A stretch of 28,638 nt of DNA from the NCBI GenBank assembly GCA_038744645.1, contig JBCDMA010000008.1:1-28638 (forward strand). Reading direction: 5' to 3'. Under the pieces are notes generated by a model. The model was not told the origin of the DNA. It worked only from the letters and a program-made list of their open reading frames with translations, and ran no database searches. This DNA comes from Glaciecola sp038744645 (lineage in GTDB: Bacteria; Pseudomonadota; Gammaproteobacteria; Enterobacterales; Alteromonadaceae). Numbering within the stretch: position 1 is the first letter of the stretch; the number at the start of each line of letters is the position of its first letter. Below, piece after piece: positions 1 through 6,241 of the stretch. Made by a program: the position numbers and the translations under genes.

Positions 1-131
1 CAAAAACGATTTATGTGCGAACATCCCTTCTAATCCATTCAAAAATCAATTGAGCTAAGCGTATTTACGTATTTTATTTAGACACCGCTCACTGATAATG
101 ATTTTTGGTTTTCTAATTTAGAATTTCAATA

Positions 132-848
132 TTACTTTTCCATTCGCAATAACTCAAAAGTAACGTTCCCGCCTTCAAACAAGCCGATTTTTCTAGGTTC
201 TTCTCGAACGAGTTTGATCAATCCAACGCCAGGTGCATACCACTCAGTCTGCTGTATTTCTACGTCCTGATAACCCAGTTTAGGATCAACATAAAGAGGA
301 AAGGCCGCGAATCCCTCCACTTTTATACAGTTTTCGAATTGCCCAGCAGGTACCTCAACAGTTTCATTCATTGAGGTTACTTCATACTCCATTTCGAATC
401 GAATATCTTCTGTGTCTGGCACACTGTCGTTTGGAGCGCCGCTAAGCGTATAGGTCTTTGATTCGACGAACCAACTTTGACCTTCACTGATTTCATCGTT
501 TTTTGGCAGTATTTTTCTCTCTGGCTCATCCATCGTAGGATCAGCTTGCACGATGGTCTTTTGGGCAATTCTAAACAGGCCGTCCTCTGCTGAAAGGATA
601 AAGTAGTCTGTGCCGCTACCCGTTCGCCTGACGGTAATTGGCATCTCAAAATATTTGCCATCAAAAGCGGTGCTGCCAATGTTTTCAACCGTATATACTT
701 TTACTTCTTTGTCGTTGGTGTGTTCTTCATATACTTGGTATTCCCAACGCAAGCCATCTTGCAATGGGAAATAGTCGTTTTCCGAAATGCGCTTAGAGCA
801 CCCGGTGAGAAGAACGCTTAATATCAGGAGTATGTATAAGAGCTTCAT
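132..848 (-). CDS. Lipoprotein of unknown function, last gene of ExbB/ExbD-like operon
   Basis: This 238-residue protein starts with a type II signal peptide: Lys2, a leucine-rich core, then the lipobox L-T-G-C with Cys17 as the lipidated residue. Ser at +2 predicts sorting to the outer membrane. After the anchor comes a short segment YFPLQDGLRWEYQV, which resembles the start of small beta-rich lipoprotein domains. No transmembrane segment follows, so the protein is probably periplasmic and lipid-anchored. It is the fourth and last gene of an operon and starts three bases after the stop of the preceding two-TM gene, so co-expression is very likely. Downstream (1-131) I see no convincing terminator hairpin. 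The function is unknown. By position it could be the outer-membrane-facing part of the channel complex encoded upstream; that is inference. Confidence 0.85.
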   Translation of the reverse strand: MKLLYILLILSVLLTGCSKRISENDYFPLQDGLRWEYQVYEEHTNDKEVKVYTVENIGSTAFDGKYFEMPITVRRTGSGTDYFILSAEDGLFRIAQKTIVQADPTMDEPERKILPKNDEISEGQSWFVESKTYTLSGAPNDSVPDTEDIRFEMEYEVTSMNETVEVPAGQFENCIKVEGFAAFPLYVDPKLGYQDVEIQQTEWYAPGVGLIKLVREEPRKIGLFEGGNVTFELLRMEK

Positions 849-851
849 AGG

Positions 852-1367
852 TTATTTTTCAGGTAACGCGAGGTCCGGTAGGTCCTCAAAAAGTATGGCT
901 TTTTCATCTTCATTTGCCTGGCTAGGATCTAATTCAGTAACAAGCCTCTTTTTGCTCGGCTCACTCAACCCTATTTGAGGCGTGCCTTCGCGTATTTTTC
1001 GTAAGGCGTCCTCGACTTTTGAATGCAGCGGTCGAGAATAAGGCACTACATGCGCTCTAGGATTGGCAGATAGCTGTTGGTTTCTTATATCGCTTAACCA
1101 AAAAAATATTTGGCCAGTTATGTTCTCTTCCTTGTTCGGTTCTTCTATGATCGCGTAGTGAAGCAAGAATTGTTGCGGTACGTCGGTTTTACTGGCCCAA
1201 CCTTGCGAATTTTGCCACCCGTGGTAGCTGGCGTAATAAAATCCAACGGCAATCACTATTAAGCCAGCCTTGATCCACCAAGTTACCTTACTATAGATAA
1301 CGGCTATCAATACAAGAGCCGAAAAAAATGCATAGGCTAATGCCAGTATTAATAGAATTTCATTCAT
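852..1367 (-). CDS. Two-TM inner-membrane protein of uncharacterised family
   Basis: The 171-residue product has two hydrophobic helices near its N-terminus (about residues 4-26 and 31-48), then a hydrophilic domain. That domain contains FLLHYAIIEEPNKEENITGQ, IFFWLSD, HVVPYSRPLHSKVEDALRKI and a Pro/Ser/Lys-rich tail. The mix of a strand-like core with an 'EEPNK...G.I.FW' pattern looks like a conserved but unnamed family; I cannot name a Pfam domain. Its ATG overlaps the stop of the upstream ExbD-like gene as ATGA (1364-1367), a classic arrangement for translational coupling, and the lipoprotein gene follows three bases after its stop. With both helices N-terminal, the soluble domain is probably either wholly cytoplasmic or wholly periplasmic; the sequence alone does not decide which. 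Its role is presumably accessory to the channel pair. Confidence 0.8.
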   Translation of the reverse strand: MNEILLILALAYAFFSALVLIAVIYSKVTWWIKAGLIVIAVGFYYASYHGWQNSQGWASKTDVPQQFLLHYAIIEEPNKEENITGQIFFWLSDIRNQQLSANPRAHVVPYSRPLHSKVEDALRKIREGTPQIGLSEPSKKRLVTELDPSQANEDEKAILFEDLPDLALPEK

Positions 1368-1972
1368 TTTCTAGCGGTTCCTATGAGCTTCTTCTGTAAG
1401 TTGTTAATATCGTTGACACTCCCATTAGGAGTAATCGTAAATCGGAGCGACGTGACTTCATCACCTTCCTTTTTTAACACGGTAGATGTGTAGTGAAGGA
1501 CTTGCATTTTGGGATTCACTTCTGCCAGATAGACCGTTACCGGCACTGGCATTGAGGTTTCTGTTTTGTAATAGTGCAGGTTAACGACGAACTCTCCCGG
1601 CGGTCTCCCTCGAATAGTTAATACTTCCTGATTCAATGGGTTGGTTATTTCTCGGCCGTTAACTACTTGAGTGTCATTCACCAACCCTCTGTCATCTCGA
1701 TCCAGGTGCATCAGGCCGACCTCGGGATTGCGATATGAAACTAACGCAGACTCTGGTCCTTCCACCCACACATCAACATCATTAGGATCGCCATCTGGCC
1801 AGCTTGCAGTGATAATGAACTCTGCTTTGGGGTCAATGATGCCGGTTTTAGCTGGCGGATTAAGCAAAAGGAGCGTAATTAAAAACAAAAAGGTAAAGGT
1901 CATTAACGCATTAAACAGCAGATCGGTAAACGGATCGATTTCGGCTGCTGGCTTGTTTTCAAACAGTGCCAC
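1364..1972 (-). CDS. ExbD/MotB-like one-TM protein with beta-rich periplasmic domain
   Basis: The 202-residue protein has a short cytoplasmic N-terminus, then one hydrophobic helix (about residues 15-40) that begins with DPFTDLLFNALMTFTFLF. Asp13 and Asp17 sit at the entry of the helix, as does the proton-carrying Asp of ExbD, TolR and MotB. The remaining ~160 residues should lie in the periplasm. Instead of the usual ExbD/TolR fold or OmpA peptidoglycan-binding domain they carry SWPDGDPNDVDVWVEGPESA, then a YRNP...LDRDDRG pattern. This is reminiscent of DUF2135/YfaP-like beta-sandwich domains (similarity by eye only). The start is GTG and overlaps the TAG stop of the channel gene by one base, so translation is coupled. 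This arrangement differs from Tol, Exb, Mot and Zorya partners, which is what makes the operon unusual. Confidence 0.78.
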   Translation of the reverse strand: MALFENKPAAEIDPFTDLLFNALMTFTFLFLITLLLLNPPAKTGIIDPKAEFIITASWPDGDPNDVDVWVEGPESALVSYRNPEVGLMHLDRDDRGLVNDTQVVNGREITNPLNQEVLTIRGRPPGEFVVNLHYYKTETSMPVPVTVYLAEVNPKMQVLHYTSTVLKKEGDEVTSLRFTITPNGSVNDINNLQKKLIGTARK

Positions 1973-2724
1973 TACGAAATTCGCTCTAGTTTTTGCGGTA
2001 AGGGGGTGTTTTGTATTTCTCGGGCGTTTTGTCCTAGCTCTATCGTGGCAACCACGAATTTATCTGCACTTCTGTCGAGCAATAAATACTGTAGACCCAA
2101 TAGGATACTGCTTATTAGGCCAACCATGGTTGTATTCATCGCGATGCCCATGCCTTTTGTCATTTGCTGCATCAGCTGTTTAACGCCTGAAATATCCAAC
2201 GTATCTAAATCGGATACCGTACCCAGCATCATGACAAAGCCAATTACAGTGCCCAATAAACCAAGCTTGATCAGAACGCCAACAATAAACCAGCCGACCT
2301 TATGTGAACCGCGAATACCTTCAACCAAGAGCTCACCTTGTTGTGTTGCGTCGGATTCACTGTCGAGATTTCGAGTAGCGACTAAATACTGTTTGGCGAG
2401 GGATTCAGGGTAGTCCTCTAAACGCTTGTTTATGTGTCCGCTTGTTATTTTAAGGCCGGATTGAAGTGTGGATAACGCCATAAACTGATGGGCAATAAAC
2501 CAACTGCGATAACCGCAGTGAACACTGGTTAGAATAAAGATGAGTAAAACCAATGCGCAAATTCGAGTCACATCCGAAGCAATGACCACGGGAAGTACGC
2601 CTAAGTCATTCACAATAATCAGTGCAAAAAACACTAGACTGGCTAATAGTAGCCAATTCAATAGCGTTAAAAAGGGGATATTCGTTGAGTTTTGCAAGGG
2701 TTGTGTATGCCTTTTCAAATTCAC
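1972..2724 (-). CDS. MotA/TolQ/ExbB-family proton channel subunit
   Basis: The 250-residue membrane protein has hydrophobic segments at about 24-45, 48-68, 145-168 and 190-215. The last two carry the family signature: LIKLGLLGTVIGFVMMLGTV, followed by GMGIAMNTTMVGLISSILLG. In ExbB, TolQ and MotA these helices line the ion path and surround the D-bearing helix of the partner. A cytoplasmic loop of about 70 residues lies between the second and third segments. There is no long C-terminal cytoplasmic tail as in ZorA. The start is GTG with no obvious Shine-Dalgarno sequence; an in-frame stop lies seven codons upstream and no ATG occurs near it. It is the first gene of a four-gene minus-strand operon whose second product is a matching one-TM partner. 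What work it powers is unknown. Confidence 0.88.
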   Translation of the reverse strand: MNLKRHTQPLQNSTNIPFLTLLNWLLLASLVFFALIIVNDLGVLPVVIASDVTRICALVLLIFILTSVHCGYRSWFIAHQFMALSTLQSGLKITSGHINKRLEDYPESLAKQYLVATRNLDSESDATQQGELLVEGIRGSHKVGWFIVGVLIKLGLLGTVIGFVMMLGTVSDLDTLDISGVKQLMQQMTKGMGIAMNTTMVGLISSILLGLQYLLLDRSADKFVVATIELGQNAREIQNTPLPQKLERIS

Positions 2725-2946
2725 TGTTATGTTAGTGACAGTTTATCGGTTGTTGTTTAGAAGTAACATCGATTAGTCGATGCTAATCTCAAGCGTGATA
2801 TTTCACGCATCTTCTGAGCCCATATTCTCATTACCTATGCCGTTCTGACATTACAAAGAAGAGAATACCTTAAATACAATCAAAAGCGCCTAACTAGAAA
2901 CTAAACCAGACTATAGTGACTGCCAAATGGTTTCAGTCCATAAACA

Positions 2947-2990
2947 GTAGGGAATTGATGGTACTTTAGCAGCATCAATTCACTGCCTAC
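2947..2990. repeat. Bulged 14-bp hairpin in intergenic region
   Basis: The arms GAATTGATG (2952-2960) and CATCAATTC (2973-2981) are perfectly complementary around a 12-base loop. Outside them GTAGG (2947-2951) pairs with CCTAC (2986-2990) across a four-base bulge, ACTG. There is no T-run on either strand next to it, so it is a poor rho-independent terminator. It could be a structured leader or small RNA, a regulator site or a remnant of a mobile element. Confidence 0.5.
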
Positions 2991-3157
2991 ACCTTTATAG
3001 TATGCGAAAGCTTCACACTGATTGTCAGCAAATTGTAAGAAACCTGAGTACCACTAACCTTTTGAGTTTACAACGAAACATACCACTCGATTAGTTCAAA
3101 CCAAGGAGCGCATTAACTAATAAATACCGCTTTTGAAGGCATGTAGATATACTTCTT

Positions 3158-3203
3158 TATAAGACTATAGTCTTATATGTCCTAAGGGTTCTTAGGCCGA
3201 TAT
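3158..3203 (+). promoter_or_regulatory. 20-bp palindrome, second palindrome and FliA-like -10 before chemoreceptor gene
   Basis: TATAAGACTATAGTCTTATA at 3158-3177 is a perfect 20-bp palindrome. Three bases later CCTAAG-GGTT-CTTAGG (3181-3196) is a second perfect inverted repeat. Its last base begins GCCGATAT (3196-3203), which matches seven of eight positions of the sigma-28 (FliA) -10 element GCCGATAA, 29 bases before the ATG. No TAAA -35 element lies at the canonical distance, so the sigma-28 call is weak. The geometry fits an operator overlapping or flanking a chemotaxis-class promoter. Confidence 0.4.
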
Positions 3204-3232
3204 TTGAACACCTAATTCCATTAAGCATTTTT

Positions 3233-5344
3233 ATGAAAATAAGTCATTTATCGATAAGTAACCAGCTTACTATCTCTGTAGCCGTTGTGCTTATAGTCAT
3301 TCTAAGTGGTCTTACGGCTGTCGCTGTACAAATTACCTATAACAGTTCAGTCAAAGTAGCAAAACAAGATTTAACAAGACAGGCTGAATTGCTCGACCTC
3401 AACCTTGAGTTAACGTATGCGTCTTTGTTGGAGCAAAACAGCAGCTACAGTAGCACGTTTGAGCAACTGTTTGTTTCAGGTGATTTCAAGATTTATGACG
3501 ACGAGCTAATCGATTTTAACGAGCAAGAGATACCAACGCTTGTATTTGAAAAGGAATTCGCCGCGTTTGAAAATGTAACCTTTGGTTCCAGCGGTAGCTC
3601 TGAAAGTGAAAGTACAACAATCGCAAATGATTTTAGTTTCGTTGATCAGTTTAACGAGATGACAGGTGGCACAGCGACAATATTTCAGCGTGTAGGTGAT
3701 GATTTTTTGAGAGTTTCTACCTCTTTGCGCAAGCCTGACGGGGAAAGAGCATATGGCACATGGCTCGGCAAGGAGCATCCTGCACATGCGCGTTTACTGT
3801 CTGGTAAAGCCTATACTGGTAAAGCCAAGCTATTTGGTAGGAACTACATTACCACCTACTCACCATTTTTTGACGATGTCGGCGAAGTTATCGGCATTCT
3901 CTACACCGGTTTTGGTTATCAAGGACAAATTGATATTTTATTTGAGGGATTGGGCACTGTCACTGTAGGTGAATCCGGCTATATTTACATTGTTGATGCA
4001 AGCAATGGCAAGAATCACGGTGACTTTGTGTTCCATCCCGAGTTAGTCGGACAAAGTGTGCATTCTCTCCCCGATGCTGAAGGCAACAAGATTTTTGGCG
4101 GCTTGTTTGAAGCTGACAAAGGTATTCTAGAATATCGTTGGTCGCATAAGAGTGGCCAGCACTTTGACAAGATGGTTGCCTTTACCAAGATAGATGGATG
4201 GGACTGGGTGCTAGCGACCGGGAGTAACGTTGATGAGTTTACGCAGCAAGCCACTGATCTTCGAAATGCATTGATAGTAGCCATGATTCTTGCTGCGACA
4301 CTTATCTGCGGTTTTCTGCTTTTTGTGATCCGTCGTCAGTTGAAGCCATTATCTGAAATTGGTGATGTGATGGACAAGCTTGGTCAAGGTAACTTTGGCG
4401 CCGCTAGTTCCCTATCGAAGTTCGAGATTTCAGGACAAAGCGACAACGAAATATCAGAACTTGCGCGCCAGTCGAGAAAGATGAGTGCGTCATTGAGCAA
4501 TCTCGTAACCGATGTAGATAGCTCTGTAAATGAAGTGCTTTCCGCTTCAGATGCAGTATCAAAAGTTGCGAAAGAAACGCGAGACTCTGTTTCAACACAA
4601 TTAGGTGATACCGATCAAGTAGCTACCGCAGTCGATAGACTCAACGCGTCAGTTCAAAACGTCGCAGACAGTGCAAGTGCAGCATCTGAAGAGACACAAC
4701 AAGCTGATAATCAGGCGCTACAAGGAAAGCAAGTCGTTACCTCGGTTATTTCTAGCATCGACAAACTCGCTGGCGAAGTAGAGCAATCGGCGGAAGTGAT
4801 TTCAAATGTGCGCAAAGAAAGTGAAAATATTGGTTCAGTAATCGAAGTCATTCAAAATATCGCTGAACAAACCAATTTGCTTGCATTGAATGCTGCAATT
4901 GAATCAGCGAGAGCGGGAGAGCAAGGTAGGGGCTTTGCTGTAGTTGCGGATGAAGTAAGGAACCTTGCAAAAAGAACGCAAAATTCAACGACAGAAATTA
5001 ATGACATGATTGAGAAGCTGCAACGGGCAGCGGAAGATGCTGTGACAACGATGGAGGGCAGTCGTAGTACCGCAAAAGTGAGTGTTGAACAAGCAACAGA
5101 GGCTGGCGAACACTTGTCAGGTATCGCGCAGTCAGCATCGAGAATAAACGATGTTACGACACAAATCGCCAAATCATCAGAAGAGCAGATGCGGGTTGTA
5201 AGTGAAGTAAATAGCAGTGTGCTGTCCATTCGAGACATGACTAAATCAACCAGTCAAAGTGCTGAACAAGTCGATCAGGCAACCAGCAAAATTCAATCAA
5301 TTGCGAGCCGCCTAAAAGCCAGCGCAGACTGTTTTAAACTTTAA
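3233..5344 (+). CDS. Methyl-accepting chemotaxis protein with periplasmic Cache domain
   Basis: The 703-residue receptor has a first TM at about 12-35 and a large periplasmic region to ~344. That region includes TGGTATIFQRVGDDFLRVST and TYSPFFDDVGEVIGILYTGF, typical of the Cache_3-Cache_2 type of ligand-binding domain. The second TM is at ~345-366, a HAMP domain follows to ~425, then a cytoplasmic coiled-coil signalling domain. Its hairpin tip reads IAEQTNLLALNAAIESARAG and then EQGRGFAVVADEVRNLAKRT (around residue 545), the CheA/CheW-binding core. Ligands are probably small molecules such as organic acids, but this cannot be read from sequence. It ends ASADCFKL, with no NWETF-like CheR-binding pentapeptide. 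It is monocistronic: palindromes lie upstream and a terminator hairpin lies 20 bases after the stop. No che genes are nearby, so it is an orphan receptor that plugs into a remote chemotaxis system. Confidence 0.95.
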   Translation: MKISHLSISNQLTISVAVVLIVILSGLTAVAVQITYNSSVKVAKQDLTRQAELLDLNLELTYASLLEQNSSYSSTFEQLFVSGDFKIYDDELIDFNEQEIPTLVFEKEFAAFENVTFGSSGSSESESTTIANDFSFVDQFNEMTGGTATIFQRVGDDFLRVSTSLRKPDGERAYGTWLGKEHPAHARLLSGKAYTGKAKLFGRNYITTYSPFFDDVGEVIGILYTGFGYQGQIDILFEGLGTVTVGESGYIYIVDASNGKNHGDFVFHPELVGQSVHSLPDAEGNKIFGGLFEADKGILEYRWSHKSGQHFDKMVAFTKIDGWDWVLATGSNVDEFTQQATDLRNALIVAMILAATLICGFLLFVIRRQLKPLSEIGDVMDKLGQGNFGAASSLSKFEISGQSDNEISELARQSRKMSASLSNLVTDVDSSVNEVLSASDAVSKVAKETRDSVSTQLGDTDQVATAVDRLNASVQNVADSASAASEETQQADNQALQGKQVVTSVISSIDKLAGEVEQSAEVISNVRKESENIGSVIEVIQNIAEQTNLLALNAAIESARAGEQGRGFAVVADEVRNLAKRTQNSTTEINDMIEKLQRAAEDAVTTMEGSRSTAKVSVEQATEAGEHLSGIAQSASRINDVTTQIAKSSEEQMRVVSEVNSSVLSIRDMTKSTSQSAEQVDQATSKIQSIASRLKASADCFKL

Positions 5345-5363
5345 TTCTTAAAACTTAAAAAAC

Positions 5364-5405
5364 AGCGGCAAAGCAAAGCAAAGCACTTTGCAGTGCCGCT
5401 TTCTC
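5364..5405 (+). terminator. Rho-independent terminator of chemoreceptor gene, containing AAAGC repeats
   Basis: AGCGGCA (5364-5370) pairs with TGCCGCT (5394-5400). Inside, GCAAAG and CTTTGC form a second stem, so the whole folds as a long two-part hairpin, followed by the pyrimidine stretch TTCTCT. The 5' half of the loop is three exact tandem copies of AAAGC (5370-5384). The T-tract is modest, but the position directly after the stop codon supports a terminator. Confidence 0.65.
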
Positions 5406-5773
5406 TAATAGTCTATTTAGTATATTCCGTTTTTAATCAATAAAACCCATCTACACTAATGACCATCGCTTATATCTCGGTACAAGCAAGATCCATCCAA
5501 CAAGTTTGAAAAAAATCGAAAATTATGGGCTTTTTTAAACTCAAAAATCAGCCCTAGCGTAGATCAACTATAGGCATGCACATGCCTGAGTTTACAGCGT
5601 CTAGACATTTTCTTAGCGTAAGTTAAAAAATACCTTTGCACTCTGTTTACACATTGCGTATCAACGTCCAAAAATTCGACCAAACTGCTGGACGACAGAG
5701 ATATCAAATGTGCGGAAGACATACTACTGCGGCGCCGTTTGCCGTTCACTGACCAACAACATCGGGAAGCATT
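5406..5773. other. Intergenic region upstream of iorAB with palindrome
   Basis: No convincing gene lies here. The only distinct element is AGGCATG-CA-CATGCCT (5572-5587), a perfect 7-bp inverted repeat about 190 bases before iorA, which could be a regulator site. The iorA start is preceded by GGGAAG (5764-5769) as its ribosome-binding site. A small minus-strand ORF at 5564-5806 runs through the iorA start and is not gene-like. Confidence 0.5.
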
Positions 5774-6241
5774 ATGAATGTTAACTTCACTCTTAATGGC
5801 GAGCAAAAATCAATTGAAGTTGAACCAGATACGCCCCTTCTATGGATATTACGTGATGAGCTGAGTCTCACAGGGACAAAATTCGGTTGTGGTAAAGCGC
5901 AATGCGGTGCGTGCACTATCCATTTTAATGGCAATGCTACGCGCTCATGTGTGATGCCAATCAGCGCAGTGATAGGTGCAGAAATAACCACCATCGAAGG
6001 TGTCACATCAGCCGCAGCTGATGCGCTAATGGCAGCTTGGAAGAAGCACGATGTTCCGCAATGTGGATTTTGCCAGTCAGGCCAAATGATGAGTGCAATT
6101 AATCTTCTGACGCGAAATCCATCACCGAGCGATGATGAAATTGATGCGGGCATGTCAGGCAACCTGTGTCGCTGTGCAACTTATACGCGTATCAAAAAAG
6201 CGATTCGCGAGGCATCAGATAACCTAGGAGAAAGGGCATGA
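5774..6241 (+). CDS. iorA: Molybdenum hydroxylase [2Fe-2S] subunit (IorA type)
   Basis: The 155-residue protein is the small iron-sulfur subunit of a xanthine-oxidase-family enzyme. The N-terminal ferredoxin-like domain binds one [2Fe-2S] cluster through Cys39, Cys44, Cys47 and Cys59 (CGKAQCGAC, then SCV). The C-terminal helical domain binds the second cluster through Cys97, Cys100, Cys132 and Cys134 (CGFCQSG and LCRC). Its length and order match isoquinoline 1-oxidoreductase alpha chains. The clusters carry electrons from the molybdenum centre of the next gene product to an outside acceptor, since no FAD subunit is encoded nearby. Its stop overlaps the start of iorB as ATGA (6238-6241). The real substrate (aldehyde or N-heterocycle) is unknown; the ior name marks the family only. 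Confidence 0.9.
   Translation: MNVNFTLNGEQKSIEVEPDTPLLWILRDELSLTGTKFGCGKAQCGACTIHFNGNATRSCVMPISAVIGAEITTIEGVTSAAADALMAAWKKHDVPQCGFCQSGQMMSAINLLTRNPSPSDDEIDAGMSGNLCRCATYTRIKKAIREASDNLGERA

Larger units (their letters stand above)
2725..3232. other. Divergent intergenic region with several inverted repeats
   Basis: No gene-like ORF is visible in these 508 bases between the channel operon (minus) and the chemoreceptor (plus). The region must hold both promoters. It contains several perfect short inverted repeats: CATCGA-TTAG-TCGATG at 2767-2782, GCGTGA-TATT-TCACGC at 2793-2808, a long bulged hairpin at 2947-2990, and two palindromes just upstream of the chemoreceptor (3158-3177 and 3181-3196). 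The 10-mer AGACTATAGT occurs at 2908-2917 and again inside the 20-bp palindrome, suggesting two related protein-binding sites. I could not place a convincing sigma-70 promoter. Confidence 0.6.

Noticed and set aside
1671..2413. Plus-strand ORFs of 170 and 135 codons
   Set aside because: They lie opposite well-supported membrane proteins, have no recognisable domain and show Ser/Cys-rich shadow composition.
132..2724. Reading the channel operon as a Zorya or Tol-Pal system
   Set aside because: The channel subunit has no long cytoplasmic tail, the partner has no OmpA/peptidoglycan-binding domain, and there are no ZorC/D/E, TolA, TolB or Pal genes.
2947..2990. Integron attC site
   Set aside because: The hairpin has no GTTRRRY/RYYYAAC core sites and no cassette-like genes flank it.
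5370..5384. CRISPR-like repeat
   Set aside because: Only three directly adjacent 5-base copies without spacers.
5564..5806. Minus-strand 80-codon ORF upstream of iorA
   Set aside because: It overlaps the iorA start and ribosome-binding site and has no recognisable domain or start signal.
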